From positions 459,716-523,715 of the forward strand of contig NZ_RQES01000010.1 of the NCBI RefSeq assembly GCF_004769405.1: DNA of 64,000 bases. The letters run 5' to 3'. This DNA is from Leptospira selangorensis. Its GTDB lineage: Bacteria; Spirochaetota; Leptospiria; Leptospirales; Leptospiraceae. Positions 29,093 to 40,348 of this stretch are shown piece by piece. The notes beneath the pieces were generated by a model, which made no database searches, was not told the origin of the DNA, and worked only from the letters and a program-made list of their open reading frames with translations. Position 1 is the first letter of the stretch. Each line of letters starts with the position of its first letter. A program made the position numbers and the translations under genes.

Positions 29093-29932
29093 CTAACCAG
29101 CCTCCATACCGAATACATTTTTTACGATCCTAGCATTTGTAGTACCGTCGTATTCGTCAGTATAAGCTCCTAAGGCCTCCGCAAACTCAGGCGATAATCC
29201 CGCCTTGGTCCTTAGCTCCGGAAAATATAAAAATCCCTTTGCCCTTCGGGGAGTGAATGGATGAGTCAAAAGATCTAGATACTTCTCCCATTGTTGGTCT
29301 TGAGAAGTTCCGTCCGAAAACACTACCTTGACTCCCCTTTTGACATGCCGGATCTCATCATCATGAACGATCTGCATGATATCCGCTCTCTTTTGGTCGC
29401 CGAATTTTTCGAATGCCTTTTGGTAGATCATAGAAAAATCCAAATTGGCTCCTTCGAAAGAAAGAGCCATGATTGCAAAGAACTTCTGCAACGATTGCAT
29501 ATTAGGAGTTTGTTTCCAGAATATATAATTGAGAGGACGATCCCCCAGATCCATTCCCCATTCTCTAATTGAAGCTAAATAAAGTTTCAGATGTTTCTGT
29601 TCTTCCAAAATTGTTTTGTACAAACTTTTACGAACGGAAGAAGGAGCATTCTGAAATTTTAATATGGCCCAAGCAAATATCTCCACGGCCATTAGCTCAT
29701 GATTCGCAAAATGATGCAGAGAAAGTATTCGATTCTCCTCGGAATTCAAATGTTCTACCCGAGGCATTTTTGATTTTTTATCCGAGAAAATTATCTTAGA
29801 AGATCTTTCCGGTCTATCCTTTGGAACGAATTCAGGCCAAAAAATATCTTCCGGCATTTTTTCCGGAGAATATAATTTATCTTCTAAATTGGGAGAACTT
29901 AAAAGAAATTGAGCGTATTCGTTTAGGGTCAA
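29093..29932 (-). CDS. DUF455 ferritin-like protein
   Basis: A 279-residue helical protein of the DUF455 family. Metal-ligand-like residues appear in HHFANHELMAVEIFAWAI, EEQKHLKLY and DDEIRHVKRG, as expected for a di-metal ferritin-like bundle. Substrate and metal are unknown. It lies two bases downstream of the anti-sigma-type kinase gene, so the two are probably co-expressed. Confidence 0.85.
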   Translation of the reverse strand: MTLNEYAQFLLSSPNLEDKLYSPEKMPEDIFWPEFVPKDRPERSSKIIFSDKKSKMPRVEHLNSEENRILSLHHFANHELMAVEIFAWAILKFQNAPSSVRKSLYKTILEEQKHLKLYLASIREWGMDLGDRPLNYIFWKQTPNMQSLQKFFAIMALSFEGANLDFSMIYQKAFEKFGDQKRADIMQIVHDDEIRHVKRGVKVVFSDGTSQDQQWEKYLDLLTHPFTPRRAKGFLYFPELRTKAGLSPEFAEALGAYTDEYDGTTNARIVKNVFGMEAG

Positions 29933-29934
29933 GG

Positions 29935-30516
29935 TCAGTGTTTTTTAGAATCGAATGCTAATTCGATAATGGACCCGCGGATACTGGAATCAGTAGGGTC
30001 CGAGGAAATTCTTCCTTCTTTACAATGATACATGATCTTCACTGAGTCCATTAAGGATTGCATGATGAGTAAACCTTTACCTAAATTCCTATGTTGAGTA
30101 AGCTTTCCTCTATTAGGAAGCACCTCACATTTTCCTTCTTGGTAGGTTTTTACTTTTTTTAAGAATTCTTGAAGGGAAGAAGGTTTAACTTCCGTGACTT
30201 GCTCTTCTATCTTTTCTTTTTTCAGACCGGAACCATAATCCACGATCCATAAAGTAAATTTAGAATTGTCTACGATCCATCTGCAAATGATCGTTTCTTC
30301 GGAACTGGAATTATAATTTGCGGAGATTGAGTTGGTGAGTGCCTCGTCTGCGGCTAGCTCAATCTGCTGAATGTCTTTGGAGATAAAAGTATTCTCTTCT
30401 AAGGATTGACGAAGTGCTCTTCTGAACTCCCGAATGCTAGCTAAGTCGGGAGGCAGGAACATAACGTACGAACCCGAATGATGCCTAACCAAAAGTGAAT
30501 CGGCCGTATCCCTCAT
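29935..30516 (-). CDS. Anti-sigma-type serine kinase/ATP-binding protein (RsbW/SpoIIAB-like)
   Basis: A 193-residue HATPase_c_2 protein. The N-box EQIELAADEALTNSISANY-like region (ELAADEALTNSI, about 66-77) and the WIVDYGSGLK G1-box are seen, and the last third carries the LGKGLLIMQSLMD motif. Such proteins usually bind a sigma factor or an anti-sigma antagonist in partner-switching. No such partner is adjacent; DUF455 is the only operon neighbour. The insertion between the two ATP motifs is longer than in RsbW. Confidence 0.83.
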   Translation of the reverse strand: MRDTADSLLVRHHSGSYVMFLPPDLASIREFRRALRQSLEENTFISKDIQQIELAADEALTNSISANYNSSSEETIICRWIVDNSKFTLWIVDYGSGLKKEKIEEQVTEVKPSSLQEFLKKVKTYQEGKCEVLPNRGKLTQHRNLGKGLLIMQSLMDSVKIMYHCKEGRISSDPTDSSIRGSIIELAFDSKKH

Positions 30517-30593
30517 TTCTTATCTGAGAAGTCCTCTATATATTAATACAGACCGAAAGGGGGGTTTTGCAACAAAAATCCCCCGAAAAAATC

Positions 30594-32156
30594 TTAAGGT
30601 AAAGAAATTCCTACTTGTACCGAGATTTTCTCTATTCGTTTGAGTAGCTTTTCCTTCCCTAAGAGGGGAAATAGGATAGGTAACTCGAGTCCGTGGGCTT
30701 TGCCTGTAGCGGAGACTCGGATCGGCATAAATAGGGTCTTTCCCTTTTGGCCGGTCTGTTCTCCCGTTTGGGTCATCAAAGCCTTATAATCCTCATCGGT
30801 TTTAGGATCCGACTTTTTAAGTAATTCGTAAAATGTAGTGACCACTTTTGGAGAAAATTCTTGGGAAAGAATTTCTTTCGCTTCTCCATCCTCTACTTTC
30901 AGGTCGGATACGAAAAATTCTGCGATATAATCAGGCGCCTGGCGTAAATTATCCAGATACACTCTAACGCTATCTACTAGAGAATGTAATTCTTTGTTTT
31001 TTGGATCTCTATATTCCGCCGGAATATCCGTTCTGTTTTCCAAGAATGGAGCCAGACTATCCGCTACCTTTTGGATCGGAAGTTCTCTAATGTATTTATT
31101 AGAAAGCCAATTCAATTTAGACTTAGGATTCATCGCTTCTGCGATCTGGTCTAAGCTGGAGAAATTAGTCGCAACTTCTTCATCTCCACCTTTTGGTTTT
31201 CTGAATACATCAAAGGTAGAAGGTGATTTGGAACAACGATGTACATCGAATGTTTTAGGAAGAATATCCCCTGGCAAATATTCCTGACCGTCTGGTGAAG
31301 TCCAACCCAGTAGTGCCATATAATTTAAGAATGTCTCAGGCAGATATCCTAAATCACGAAATGCTAATATAGAAGTAGCTCCGGCACGTTTGGATAACTT
31401 TTTACCGTCCATTCCCACGATCTCGGAAGCATGAGCAAACTCAGGAACCGGGAAACCCAATGCCTCATAGATCAGGATCTGACGAGGTGTATTAGAAAGG
31501 TGTCCAACTCCACGGATCACATGAGAAATTTTCATAAGACCGTCATCCACAACCACAGCGTAGTTATAAGAAGGGAAACCATCCGATTTTACGATAATGA
31601 AGTCACCGATCAGTTTTGTTTCGAACTTCACTTTTCCTTGGATGATATCATCGAAGATCAGGGTTTTAGAAGGAGTTTTGAAACGAACGGAATAAGGAGT
31701 TCCTGCTTTCAGTTTTTCCTGAACTTCTGCTTCGCTCATATTAGCGTGAAGTCCATCATAAACGTATGGAACTCCCATTGCCTCAGCCTGCTTTTTCTTT
31801 GCCTCTAATTCTTCTTGGGTACAGAAGCAGCGGTAGGCTTTCCCCTCGGAGATCAACTTTTCAGTATATTCTTTATAGATAGAGATCCTTTCGGATTGTA
31901 CATAAGGACCGTAAGGACCTCCTACATGAGGACCTTCATCCCATTCTATCCCTAACCATTTTAAGGACTCAAGGATGGTTTTAAAAGATTCTTCGGTGGA
32001 TCTGGCTTGATCCGTATCTTCTACCCTTAATAAAAATTTTCCGCCCTGGGCTTTGGCGTATAAGTAATTGAATAAAGCGGTTCTAGCTCCGCCCACATGA
32101 AGGAAACCGGTAGGTGACGGTGCAAACCTGGTTCTAACTTCCTTATTTTCTGGCAT
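30594..32156 (-). CDS. gltX: Glutamyl-tRNA synthetase
   Basis: Charges tRNA-Glu with glutamate. The 520 residues show the class-I HIGH-type motif in [13 protein letters not shown] (about 11-23) and the KMSKS-type motif KLSKRAG (about 254-260), and end in an anticodon-binding helical region. Length is slightly above the usual ~480. The first 14 bases overlap the end of the upstream lipoprotein gene. Whether it is discriminating or also charges tRNA-Gln cannot be judged here. Confidence 0.95.
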   Translation of the reverse strand: MPENKEVRTRFAPSPTGFLHVGGARTALFNYLYAKAQGGKFLLRVEDTDQARSTEESFKTILESLKWLGIEWDEGPHVGGPYGPYVQSERISIYKEYTEKLISEGKAYRCFCTQEELEAKKKQAEAMGVPYVYDGLHANMSEAEVQEKLKAGTPYSVRFKTPSKTLIFDDIIQGKVKFETKLIGDFIIVKSDGFPSYNYAVVVDDGLMKISHVIRGVGHLSNTPRQILIYEALGFPVPEFAHASEIVGMDGKKLSKRAGATSILAFRDLGYLPETFLNYMALLGWTSPDGQEYLPGDILPKTFDVHRCSKSPSTFDVFRKPKGGDEEVATNFSSLDQIAEAMNPKSKLNWLSNKYIRELPIQKVADSLAPFLENRTDIPAEYRDPKNKELHSLVDSVRVYLDNLRQAPDYIAEFFVSDLKVEDGEAKEILSQEFSPKVVTTFYELLKKSDPKTDEDYKALMTQTGEQTGQKGKTLFMPIRVSATGKAHGLELPILFPLLGKEKLLKRIEKISVQVGISLP

Positions 32157-33093
32157 TGTCGTAATCTTTTAAGAGGATGATTGGATAGTTCTTCAAATCG
32201 GCCGAAGCAGTAAACGGAATATTATTCGCAGCATCATAAAAATGTATGGATACGAATTCTTCCTTTCTCTTCTGTTTCCATTGAGATATATTCTTTGAAG
32301 ATAATAGATCTTCCGGAAGAATTCCCCAAGCCCAACGATATTCACCTTCTTCTCGGAATGTCCAAACTGGAAGTCTACCTTCTACCATACTTACGTATTG
32401 GAATATTTGGTTCTTATAATCGTAGTCAGCGTATGGGAAACTTCTGCCACCTGGACTCGTATAATCAGTACTCAAACTAGTACGACTATTACGAACATTC
32501 TCCCAATTCAATTCTACATTCTTGCCTAAACTTCTGTATTCTTTAGCGACCCATACGATCCCTGATTGGGAAAAATTATATAAGATACCCCAATCGGAAA
32601 CACTGAGTTGTTTAGGAGGAGAGATCTGCATGCCGGATCTAAAACCTTCTCCTTCCCAGTTCCATGAAAGAACACCTTGGGGATGAAAAGAAATATGTTT
32701 AGGATTAGAAGATTCTCCTTCTTCTAATCTAGCCGAACCCGAGAATAAGGAAGCTTTAAAACTTAATTTAGGAAAAACGATCCCTTTAGGAAGAGTAGTA
32801 TGAAAATCTTCTTTTGTTTCCCAAAGATCCACTTCTCCAGTCCAAATTTTTTCCTTAGAAGATTGAGTTTGCAGTATTAAATATCTGAGATGGCCAGGTT
32901 GGTTCCGGAAAGATTCGGAACTTGCAGGGATCGAACTGAAATTAGTATAGATCCGAATACCTGGAAGATTAGAAACTAAAGGTTTTTCTTCCGTCCATTC
33001 CGTCAAAAGAGAACAGGACATTAAAAAAAACAAATAGGTCAAACCTAGTGAAAAGAATGTTGCTGTGAGATAAGATCGAGACTTCGGTTCCAA
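32143..33093 (-). CDS. Lipoprotein of unknown function upstream of gltX
   Basis: A 316-residue protein with an N-terminal helix ending YLFFLMSC, a probable lipoprotein signal (lipidated C27). The mature part is beta-rich and carries no motif I recognise. It overlaps gltX by 14 bases, so gltX translation is probably coupled to it. The start ATG is not preceded by a clear ribosome site. Confidence 0.72.
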   Translation of the reverse strand: MEPKSRSYLTATFFSLGLTYLFFLMSCSLLTEWTEEKPLVSNLPGIRIYTNFSSIPASSESFRNQPGHLRYLILQTQSSKEKIWTGEVDLWETKEDFHTTLPKGIVFPKLSFKASLFSGSARLEEGESSNPKHISFHPQGVLSWNWEGEGFRSGMQISPPKQLSVSDWGILYNFSQSGIVWVAKEYRSLGKNVELNWENVRNSRTSLSTDYTSPGGRSFPYADYDYKNQIFQYVSMVEGRLPVWTFREEGEYRWAWGILPEDLLSSKNISQWKQKRKEEFVSIHFYDAANNIPFTASADLKNYPIILLKDYDNARK

Positions 33094-33320
33094 AAAAATA
33101 CAGCCGGAAAAAGAGGATTTCTTGAAAAACTTTCCGTTTTCATCCGAATCTTCAAGGAAAAACCGGGAAATTTTCTTTCCTTATCGGTGTTTCCCAACGA
33201 GAAAGTAAGAATTACTGCAACTTAAGTCGATTTCTTCCTAAAAAGTATGTACGAATTCAGGTAGTACGTTAAAAGGTTGACAGTAAAACCGTCCTAAAAT
33301 CCTTTGGCAATAAAAGTCCC

Positions 33321-34706
33321 ATGAAAGATTCCAATAAACCAGGTAAAGAAAACTTCCCAAAAATACCATTTGAGGACCAAGTCAACGATGATCAGAGAAA
33401 ATACTCTCGATATGTCTGCGATTCCCGGGCAATTCCTCACGAAATCGATGGTTTAAAGCCCGTCCAGAGAAGAATTCTTTGGGCAATGTGGAATTCAGAC
33501 GCAAGGAACCGTTACACTAAGACTGTAAAAGTAGCGGGACTAGCGATGGGATATCACCCGCACGGAGATAGATCCATCCAAGATGCTCTTTCTCAGATGG
33601 CTCAAGATTTTACATTCGCAAATAATCGACCATTAGTTGCGGGAGAAGGTACTTTCGGAGACGTTTTGGATCCGAGCGCAATCGCTTCTCCTCGATACAC
33701 TGAGGTAAAACTTTCTGACTTCGTAAAAGATCTTGGATTTTTCGAAAGTTTACCTGATATAGATTACGTTAAAAATTACGACGAAACAGAAGACGAACCA
33801 ATCCACTTCGTGGGAAAAGTTCCGATCGTTCTCTTGAATAATATTATGGGAATTGCGACCGGTTTCCGTTGTTTCATTCCAGGCCATAAACTTTCTGCAA
33901 TCATCAACTCGCAGATCAATTATCTCAAAACCAAAAAGCCTCTTCCTTTAAAACCTTGGTACAAGGATTACAAAGGCGAAGTGAAAATGGCAAAAACCGA
34001 AGCGGGCAATATCACAATGACCACTACCTTCGGTTTTACCTGGGAAGGAGATACTCTCTATCTTACTGATGCTCCAATGAACTGGAACAGAGAGAAGGTA
34101 ATCAATCTTCTGGATGATATTCTGGAAAGAAAAGATTCCTGGCTGAAAGATTACGTGGATCATTCCAGCCAGACCTTCCGTATAGAACTGAATTATAAGA
34201 AGGGTGAAAAACCTAGCGCGAAAGAGATCTCTGCAGTAATCTCCAAAGAAGATACACAAACTCTTGCGAATAACGTGATCACTTACGACGGTCGTTTGAA
34301 AAATTTCGGACCCGAAGAGATCATCAAACGTTTCTGCGATTTCAGAAAGACCCACTTAATCCGCAGATTCAAACGTCTTGCAGGTTTGGAACAAGAGAAG
34401 ATCGAGAGAAACTCCGAATTGATCCGATTCATCAAAGAAAAGTGGAACGAAAAAGTAATCGGTATCAAATCCAAAAAGGATTTCGAAGATAAACTCCAAA
34501 AAGCAAAATTCGTGTACTACGAATGGTTAGCTTCTATTCCAATTTATAGAATGACTTTGGAAGAAGTTCGCAAATGTGAAGAAGCTATCGTAGAAGCAAA
34601 AACCGCCCTCTCCAGATACCAAGGGCTTGTGAAAGAAGATAAAAAATTAACAGAATTCATGGTCGGAGAATTAGCCGAGCTGAAGGATAAATGGGACAAG
34701 GAATGA
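33321..34706 (+). CDS. Divergent type IIA topoisomerase subunit A (ParC/GyrA-like, no C-terminal pinwheel)
   Basis: A 461-residue breakage-reunion subunit. The region [16 protein letters not shown] (about 82-97) matches the quinolone-region helix, and Y126 in SPRYTEVKL is the DNA-cleaving tyrosine. The protein stops after the coiled-coil gate, lacking the ~300-residue beta-pinwheel of GyrA and ParC. That short form recalls phage T4 gp52. Introduction of supercoils is therefore unlikely; decatenation or relaxation is more plausible. It overlaps the ATPase subunit gene. Confidence 0.85.
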   Translation: MKDSNKPGKENFPKIPFEDQVNDDQRKYSRYVCDSRAIPHEIDGLKPVQRRILWAMWNSDARNRYTKTVKVAGLAMGYHPHGDRSIQDALSQMAQDFTFANNRPLVAGEGTFGDVLDPSAIASPRYTEVKLSDFVKDLGFFESLPDIDYVKNYDETEDEPIHFVGKVPIVLLNNIMGIATGFRCFIPGHKLSAIINSQINYLKTKKPLPLKPWYKDYKGEVKMAKTEAGNITMTTTFGFTWEGDTLYLTDAPMNWNREKVINLLDDILERKDSWLKDYVDHSSQTFRIELNYKKGEKPSAKEISAVISKEDTQTLANNVITYDGRLKNFGPEEIIKRFCDFRKTHLIRRFKRLAGLEQEKIERNSELIRFIKEKWNEKVIGIKSKKDFEDKLQKAKFVYYEWLASIPIYRMTLEEVRKCEEAIVEAKTALSRYQGLVKEDKKLTEFMVGELAELKDKWDKE

Positions 34707-36847
34707 GCACCGCTAAAACCAAAACCGAAAAGAAGCCCGCGACCGGAGGGGAACGGAACTTCAAAAAACTCTCCAACGTAGAACACGTGAGGATGAGGAC
34801 CGGAATGTGGTTGGGGCAAAACTCTGCGTCCACATTCGAGCAGCATTTTTTCCGTAAGAACAGCGGCAATTTATACGAGATCGTACATGAGGAATTGGAA
34901 GATGTTCCTGCCAAATTAAAATGTTTGGACGAGGCTTGTATGAACGCGGTGGACGAATACCGCAAAAACCAAAAGGACAAGGCTATTCCTGAAAAGGATA
35001 AGATGTCCAAACTGATCATCCAACTTTCCTCCGACAAAAAGACTGTAACTGTTTCCGATAACGGAAGAGGGATCCCTGCAAAGAATGCGGAAGGTGTATA
35101 TCTGCATTTGATGTATGGAGAGAACTTTGACGACCACGTAAAACAAGATCATGTGGCCGGTCAGAATGGTGTGGGTATTTCTTTGGTAAGAATGGTTTCT
35201 TCTTACTTTAAAGTAAAAACTACTAATGATGGTAGCACTTTCAAAAAACTATTCACTATTCACGAAGATGCGAAGAAACAAATCCGTTCTTATAAACTTT
35301 CTAAAGAAGATACTGAAAGAGCTTTTTTATACTTCGACGAGCACGGAAAATTCGATGATTGTCCTCTTCTAACAAAAGACCAGATCGAAAAGTTAGTTCC
35401 GATCAGTAAGAAGACAAACATGATAGAAGCGATCGAAAAAGCTTCTAAAGAAGATCATGGAACTTCCGTCGAATTCGAACTGAATCCGAAATATTTTAAT
35501 AACTTGGATACTTCCTTCAACGTAGATCTGATGAAACAGTATCTACAGGATATTGCAATGACCAATCCTGGATTGGAAGTTCAGTTTGTTCATAAAGGTA
35601 AGAAGGAAAAGTATAAGTTCAAAAAAGGTTTGGATGAGATATTCTCCCATTCTGATCTGACTTATTACAAAATGGACTATAATGCTCCTGCTACCGGATC
35701 CCAATTACATCTGGAAGCGTACTTAGTAATCGGCCAGAACAAAAACCTAACTTGGGTGAACTCGATCTTTGCTCCTCAAGGTGGCTCCGCTATCGAGTAT
35801 CTGGAAAACAGACTTTGCGACGAAGTCCGTAAAAAAAGCCAGATCGTTTCCTTAGAGAAAAAACTCAAAACAAGCTGTACACGTAACGACGTAAGGAACT
35901 GCTTCCACATGTATGTAAACATGAGGTTGTTGAATCCTCGTTTTAAATCTCAGGACAAGTCTTATCTAATCAATGATTTGAACGAAGATATCCGAAACGC
36001 AGTAGACAAACACTTAGATAAGTTCATTAAAAAAACCGGCTTATTGGAAGAAGTGAAACTCCAAATGGAGAAAAGAACTCAGCTAAAAGCTTTTGAAGAC
36101 GCGCAACGCGGACTTAAAAAAGCAAGTAAGATGAATATTCCTAAACTTATGCCTCCTACAGGAAAACCAAACGATCCGGGCAGAGTATTATTCGTAGCTG
36201 AGGGAGACTCCGCAATCGCAGGTCTTCGTCCTGCAAGAAATCCTAAACTTCATGGTTTGTTCCCTTTAAGAGGAAAACCTATGAACTGTAAGGGAGTTTC
36301 TCTCGCGAAAGCAATCGCAAACGAAGAGTTAAAAAATATCGTTGCGATACTCGGTCTACCTTTAGATCAAAAAGTAAAATCTATCGAAGAATTGAATTAC
36401 GATAAAGTAAGTATCATCACAGATGCAGACTTTGACGGATACGCAATTCGTTCTTTAATGCTTTCTTTCTTTTACGAGTATTGGCCTGAACTTTTTGAAT
36501 TAGGACTTATTCATATATCCAGCGCTCCGCTTTACGAGGTGGATATTAAAGGTGGAGATTCCAAAAAGACAGAGACTATATTCTGTATCGATGATAAAGA
36601 TTATGATGCTCTCGTTAAACGAGTGGAAAAATCCGGCGGCCAGATCGTCCGTAAAAAAAGGAATAAAGGACTCGGGGAGACCGGAAAAGAAGCAATGAAG
36701 TTTGCGGTAGATGAGTGTATGACCAAGATCACTATCGGAAACAAAAAAGAAGCTTCTAAGATACAGAACCTTTGGTTCCATAAAGACTTTGCTGAGCAAA
36801 GAAGGGACGCGATCTCTGAATACGCAATGAGCGTAATCGAAGATTAA
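34691..36847 (+). CDS. Divergent type IIA topoisomerase subunit B (ATPase/TOPRIM), T4/eukaryote-like
   Basis: A 718-residue ATP-driven topoisomerase subunit. The GHKL ATPase has E81 and N85 ([10 protein letters not shown]), DNGRGIP (123-129) and an atypical [10 protein letters not shown] (157-166) where GyrB/ParE carry a GLHGVG-type loop. TOPRIM has EGDSA (504-508) and DADFDG (578-583). The segment [13 protein letters not shown] (414-426) resembles eukaryotic topoisomerase II and phage T4 gp39 more than GyrB (inference). An alternative start at 34703 overlaps the previous stop as ATGA. A terminator follows. Confidence 0.85.
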   Translation: MGQGMSTAKTKTEKKPATGGERNFKKLSNVEHVRMRTGMWLGQNSASTFEQHFFRKNSGNLYEIVHEELEDVPAKLKCLDEACMNAVDEYRKNQKDKAIPEKDKMSKLIIQLSSDKKTVTVSDNGRGIPAKNAEGVYLHLMYGENFDDHVKQDHVAGQNGVGISLVRMVSSYFKVKTTNDGSTFKKLFTIHEDAKKQIRSYKLSKEDTERAFLYFDEHGKFDDCPLLTKDQIEKLVPISKKTNMIEAIEKASKEDHGTSVEFELNPKYFNNLDTSFNVDLMKQYLQDIAMTNPGLEVQFVHKGKKEKYKFKKGLDEIFSHSDLTYYKMDYNAPATGSQLHLEAYLVIGQNKNLTWVNSIFAPQGGSAIEYLENRLCDEVRKKSQIVSLEKKLKTSCTRNDVRNCFHMYVNMRLLNPRFKSQDKSYLINDLNEDIRNAVDKHLDKFIKKTGLLEEVKLQMEKRTQLKAFEDAQRGLKKASKMNIPKLMPPTGKPNDPGRVLFVAEGDSAIAGLRPARNPKLHGLFPLRGKPMNCKGVSLAKAIANEELKNIVAILGLPLDQKVKSIEELNYDKVSIITDADFDGYAIRSLMLSFFYEYWPELFELGLIHISSAPLYEVDIKGGDSKKTETIFCIDDKDYDALVKRVEKSGGQIVRKKRNKGLGETGKEAMKFAVDECMTKITIGNKKEASKIQNLWFHKDFAEQRRDAISEYAMSVIED

Positions 36848-36875
36848 TTTCTTTCTTTAATACTTATAATAAAGA

Positions 36876-36905
36876 AAAGCCCGGTAATTCCGGGCTTTTT
36901 TGTTT
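36876..36905 (+). terminator. Terminator after the topoisomerase pair
   Basis: AAGCCCGG (36877-36884) pairs with CCGGGCTT (36890-36897) around TAATT, followed by TTTTTG. It lies 29 bases after the subunit B stop. Confidence 0.92.
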
Positions 36906-37017
36906 TAACAGAATATACATAAATTATATTCTCACGATATAAAAAAGATTTAAATCGCAAGAACCGGGTCGCCTCTTCTTCACTTCCAAATTATATTTCT
37001 TCCTTAGGAGAAATAGA

Positions 37018-37800
37018 ATGCAAACGAAAGGAAACATCCTTCTCATCCATGGAATGTGGTGTAGAGGAACACATTTATCTCAAGTACAAGAAACTCTAGA
37101 AAAAGAAGGTTATACCTGCCAATCTATAGATTTGCCTATGCATGAGCCTGGAGCAGATTTGCGAAAACTTTCCAAATTAGGAATTTCCGATTATATAGAT
37201 TATCTGGAGAATACTATAAATCGATTGGGTTGGAAAGAACCTATCTTATTAGGTCATTCTTTAGGAGGATTACTAGCGCAACTTCTTGCGACTCGGATCA
37301 AAACGAAAGCTTTAATATTAATCACTCCGGTACAACCCGGGCAAATTAGCGGGCTTTCCTGGACGGGTCTAAAAACGGTTTGGGAAATTCTAAGAGCTCC
37401 TTTCTTTTGGAGAAGAACGAATCTATTAAGTAAGAACAAATTTGCATATGGGATTTACAATACTTTAAGCGAATCAAAACAAAACGATCTCTATCCGACT
37501 TACGTTCCGGAATCCGGGACAATTGCATTCCAGACTTTCTTACCATTCCTTTCATATTCACAACCCACTCGGGTAAACTTCGAGAAGGTCCAATGTCCGG
37601 TATTTGTGGCAACAACCGGAAAAGATAGAGTCACTCCTCCACGGATCGGCAGAAAGATCGCTTCCAAATATTCTAGTTCCGTAATGAGATTATATCCTAA
37701 ACTTTCTCACTGGGCGATAACAGAGGATGGAATCGAAAAAATCCTATTAGATGCGACTGCTTGGATTGAAGAGAAGACAGGAATGCCTTTGAAAAACTAG
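37018..37800 (+). CDS. Alpha/beta hydrolase
   Basis: A 260-residue cytoplasmic esterase/lipase-like protein. The nucleophile elbow is GHSLGG with S81. The acid residue is probably in TTGKDRVTPP and the histidine in KLSHWAITEDG, near residues 200 and 237. The oxyanion region is HGMWCRG at 11-17. AGGAGAAATAGA precedes the ATG. It is convergent with the FAD amine oxidase gene and not clearly in an operon. The substrate is unknown. Confidence 0.87.
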   Translation: MQTKGNILLIHGMWCRGTHLSQVQETLEKEGYTCQSIDLPMHEPGADLRKLSKLGISDYIDYLENTINRLGWKEPILLGHSLGGLLAQLLATRIKTKALILITPVQPGQISGLSWTGLKTVWEILRAPFFWRRTNLLSKNKFAYGIYNTLSESKQNDLYPTYVPESGTIAFQTFLPFLSYSQPTRVNFEKVQCPVFVATTGKDRVTPPRIGRKIASKYSSSVMRLYPKLSHWAITEDGIEKILLDATAWIEEKTGMPLKN

Positions 37801-37832
37801 AACGAAACGTTTGATCTAATAAAAGTTTCTTA

Positions 37833-39173
37833 CTAAACCAGATTCACCGCTTTGATCGCAGAACTCAAGGCGGCCTCTACGGTTCCGGTAATTTCTCCAG
37901 TATGCTCTCCTGCGAAGAAGATACGATCATACGGTTTTCTTAAAATGATCTCAGATCCAAAACTTCCCGGTGGAAACTCAGCGACCCCGTTCGGAATGTA
38001 ATCCTTTTTAGTTTCTGTAAAATAGAATCTTTGGATCTGTAGATCCTTCTTCAAACCTAGACGCTCCAGAGTAAGACGAATATATTCTACCTTTTGGTCT
38101 TGGCTAGCAGAATCAAACACTGAAAATCTATCCCCATTCGCAATTACCCCTAAAACCTTATCTGAAGTATCAGACTTGGTACCTGCATCATATAAAAATT
38201 GAGCCGCCGCATCTGAATGAACTGCAAAAGGAGAAGATTCCCAAGGAGATTCTTTTAATACCAAAAATAACTTATAAATTTGAGAATAACGAACTCTTAA
38301 TGCTGCGAGAAGTTTTTCTTTATCCAAACCCGGGTTCCATTTTACATTAGAGATCTGATTCGCGGGTAAAGTGCAGATACAAGTAGAACCGTTAAATTTT
38401 CTTCCGGATGCAGTAGTAACGGTAACTCCGGTAGAATCCTGATCCACAGAAAGGACAGGATCTGAAAAAACAAACTCGGTGTTTTCTATATTCATCACCA
38501 AGGTTTTGGCAATATTTTCCATTCCACCTTCTATCTTACTATTCCTTTGAGGGAATTGTGCAAGATCGCTTAAAACTTTTTCAGCGGATAGAACTCTGAT
38601 ACTATCTCCATAATGAAGAGAAAGTTTATGACCCAGTAAAGTCAGATCTTCCGGACTAACTCCTTGATACACTAAATAATTATAAATGCTGATACGATCT
38701 AGTGCCTGCTGCTGTGCAGTATCTAATTTAGAATTTTGTGATACTAATTTGCTTAAGATCTCTTGCGATTTAGGAGAAAGTTCCCAGCTGCCAGCTTTCT
38801 TATAAGTTCCTAAAAATAGATCCGGAACCAAGGGAGAAGATTGTAATTTTAATCCTAGTTCTCTAACTAAACTACGAACAGTTTTATCTTCAGAAGAAAC
38901 CCATTCCGCTCCTAGATCAATAACATGACCGGAAGGATCTTGTATGGATCTAACTCTTCCCCCTACTCTATCCGTAGCTTCTATCAGAGTTACTTTACTT
39001 CCTGTTTTTCCTAAGATGTATGCCGAATAAAGTCCGGAAAGTCCACCACCAAGTACGATTACTTTTTTTCCGGAGTTTGTATTCTGAGCGAATAAATTTC
39101 CCTTACGACTTCCTAACAAAGCTGCGGTAGTTAAAATTCCGGCTTTCAGAAAAGTAGATCGGGTAATTTTCAT
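37833..39173 (-). CDS. Flavin-containing amine oxidase family protein, exported
   Basis: A 446-residue FAD oxidoreductase. An N-terminal export-like segment ([17 protein letters not shown]) precedes the FAD motif [17 protein letters not shown] (38-54), the [11 protein letters not shown] ribityl/GG motif follows, and the C-terminal [18 protein letters not shown] completes the flavin site. It may oxidise an amine or act as a desaturase-type enzyme. The signal lacks a clean twin-arginine pair. AGAGGAAT precedes the ATG. Confidence 0.86.
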   Translation of the reverse strand: MKITRSTFLKAGILTTAALLGSRKGNLFAQNTNSGKKVIVLGGGLSGLYSAYILGKTGSKVTLIEATDRVGGRVRSIQDPSGHVIDLGAEWVSSEDKTVRSLVRELGLKLQSSPLVPDLFLGTYKKAGSWELSPKSQEILSKLVSQNSKLDTAQQQALDRISIYNYLVYQGVSPEDLTLLGHKLSLHYGDSIRVLSAEKVLSDLAQFPQRNSKIEGGMENIAKTLVMNIENTEFVFSDPVLSVDQDSTGVTVTTASGRKFNGSTCICTLPANQISNVKWNPGLDKEKLLAALRVRYSQIYKLFLVLKESPWESSPFAVHSDAAAQFLYDAGTKSDTSDKVLGVIANGDRFSVFDSASQDQKVEYIRLTLERLGLKKDLQIQRFYFTETKKDYIPNGVAEFPPGSFGSEIILRKPYDRIFFAGEHTGEITGTVEAALSSAIKAVNLV

Positions 39174-39404
39174 TGGATTCCTCTTGGAAGTTTTATTAGA
39201 ACTCTCTCTTCTATATTCGGTCTATGAAAGATCTTTCCCGAATTTTTTGCGGACTATAATGTCTCATCGATCTGAAATTATGTACCGAATCCTTTCTAAT
39301 CGTTCTTATGCTTTGAATATCGTAGATTTATACTGATATTGCAAGGAATAGATGACTTTCGTATCCTTATAGTTTTTCCCTTGCCAGCGAAAGTACTAAA
39401 CCAA
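39174..39404. other. Promoter region before the cobalamin riboswitch
   Basis: No coding gene. It is an AT-rich stretch between the leftward amine oxidase gene and the riboswitch. It must hold the rightward promoter for the cobalamin operon, but I cannot pick a confident -35/-10 pair. Confidence 0.3.
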
Positions 39405-39510
39405 AACCTGGAATTACGCTTTCAGGGAGGAAGTCGGGTGAAAATCCCGCGCTGACCCGCAACTGTGATGTCCGTTTTAAACGGAATAAGCCAGATCTTC
39501 CCCGCGATAC
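39405..39510 (+). promoter_or_regulatory. Cobalamin (B12) riboswitch aptamer
   Basis: Contains the conserved cobalamin-aptamer core, in order: AGGGAGGAAGTCGGGTGAAA, TCCCGCGCTGACCCGCAACT, GTGA, and the AAGCCAGATCTTCC box. It lies 223 bases before the first downstream gene. Cobalamin binding normally shuts off such operons. The 3' border is approximate, because the expression platform follows immediately. Confidence 0.9.
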
Positions 39511-39620
39511 TTTAACCTCGAGGTTGGGGGGTATCGTAAATCTCGCTCTTTAGCGCATCCGCGCTTTCTGCGATGGGGCCCCGAAAGCTAAAATGTCGGG
39601 GCTCTCGAACGGAAAAAGAA
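39511..39620 (+). promoter_or_regulatory. Expression platform of the cobalamin riboswitch
   Basis: Two strong stems follow the aptamer. One pairs CGATAC (39505-39510) with GTATCG around a self-complementary AACCTCGAGGTT. The other pairs GCCCCGA (39578-39584) with TCGGGGC (39596-39602). No T-run follows the second, so it is not a plain terminator. Repression may act on an alternative structure or on translation. Pairing is by eye. Confidence 0.5.
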
Positions 39621-39732
39621 AACCACCGCAAATACAAAATCGTTCAGATCTGAATAAGGTCAATGATCGACTAACGTTATTTTGCTTATATTTTCTTTTT
39701 CTGCGGTATCCGGCAGACATCAGGAGAGAAAA

Positions 39733-40317
39733 ATGAGAAAATTCAAAAATTCGGCTGCTTTAACGTTTGCCATTTGTTCATTATTCGTGTTCGCGAATTG
39801 TTTTGATCTGGGAGAATCCAGTAAGTCTGACAATCAAAACGTACTTGCCTTAGTTGCTGTAGCAGGCTTAAACCCGATTGCAGGAAATTATAATTATTAT
39901 AATGGAACTTCGGATTATGCGGGTGGGACTTATACTGCACCGGGAAATGAGATTGTAGGAACCTATAATATCTCTCTTTCTTTAATCGCACAAACGATGT
40001 TTGATGCGACTTACGGCAATAGTTATTTATACGGTGATATCCAGGAGATCGACACGAATAAAAAAGTGATCTATGTCCGTTTCCGCGGAGATTCCTCTTT
40101 TTCCCAAGGGAATTATTCTTGGTATCGTTGGACCGTTAAGGACGGCAAAACCTATGTTTGCCCTGACCTTTCCGGTGTTTCCTCTCAAACAACTCTAGCT
40201 TCGGCCAAAGCGGATGATTTGGATTTTTATTCAGATCCGAGTGATATCAACGCTGGCTGCGGTTTAAATAGCGGATTTGATCCTGCTCCTTGGAGTAGAC
40301 TCGAAACTCAAAACTAA
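39733..40317 (+). CDS. Riboswitch-controlled lipoprotein A, unknown function
   Basis: I use the ATG at 39733, preceded by CAGGAGAG, over an upstream in-frame start at 39682 that would sit inside the leader. The 194-residue product has a lipoprotein signal ending LFVFANC (lipidated C23). The mature protein is tyrosine-, glycine- and asparagine-rich and appears beta-stranded. It is the first gene after a B12 riboswitch and precedes lipoprotein B and the cobTSC genes. A role in corrinoid capture at the cell surface or in the periplasm is the simplest inference. No family is recognised. Confidence 0.8.
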   Translation: MRKFKNSAALTFAICSLFVFANCFDLGESSKSDNQNVLALVAVAGLNPIAGNYNYYNGTSDYAGGTYTAPGNEIVGTYNISLSLIAQTMFDATYGNSYLYGDIQEIDTNKKVIYVRFRGDSSFSQGNYSWYRWTVKDGKTYVCPDLSGVSSQTTLASAKADDLDFYSDPSDINAGCGLNSGFDPAPWSRLETQN

Positions 40318-40348
40318 AATAAGCCGAATAACGGAAGGAAAATAGTAA

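Noticed and set aside
33321..36847. Calling the pair ordinary gyrase
   Set aside because: The A subunit lacks the C-terminal pinwheel and the B subunit has non-gyrase ATPase loops, so only a divergent type IIA topoisomerase is claimed.
39682..39732. Earlier start for riboswitch lipoprotein A
   Set aside because: It would put residues before the signal peptide, whereas 39733 has a GGAG ribosome site and a clean lipoprotein signal.
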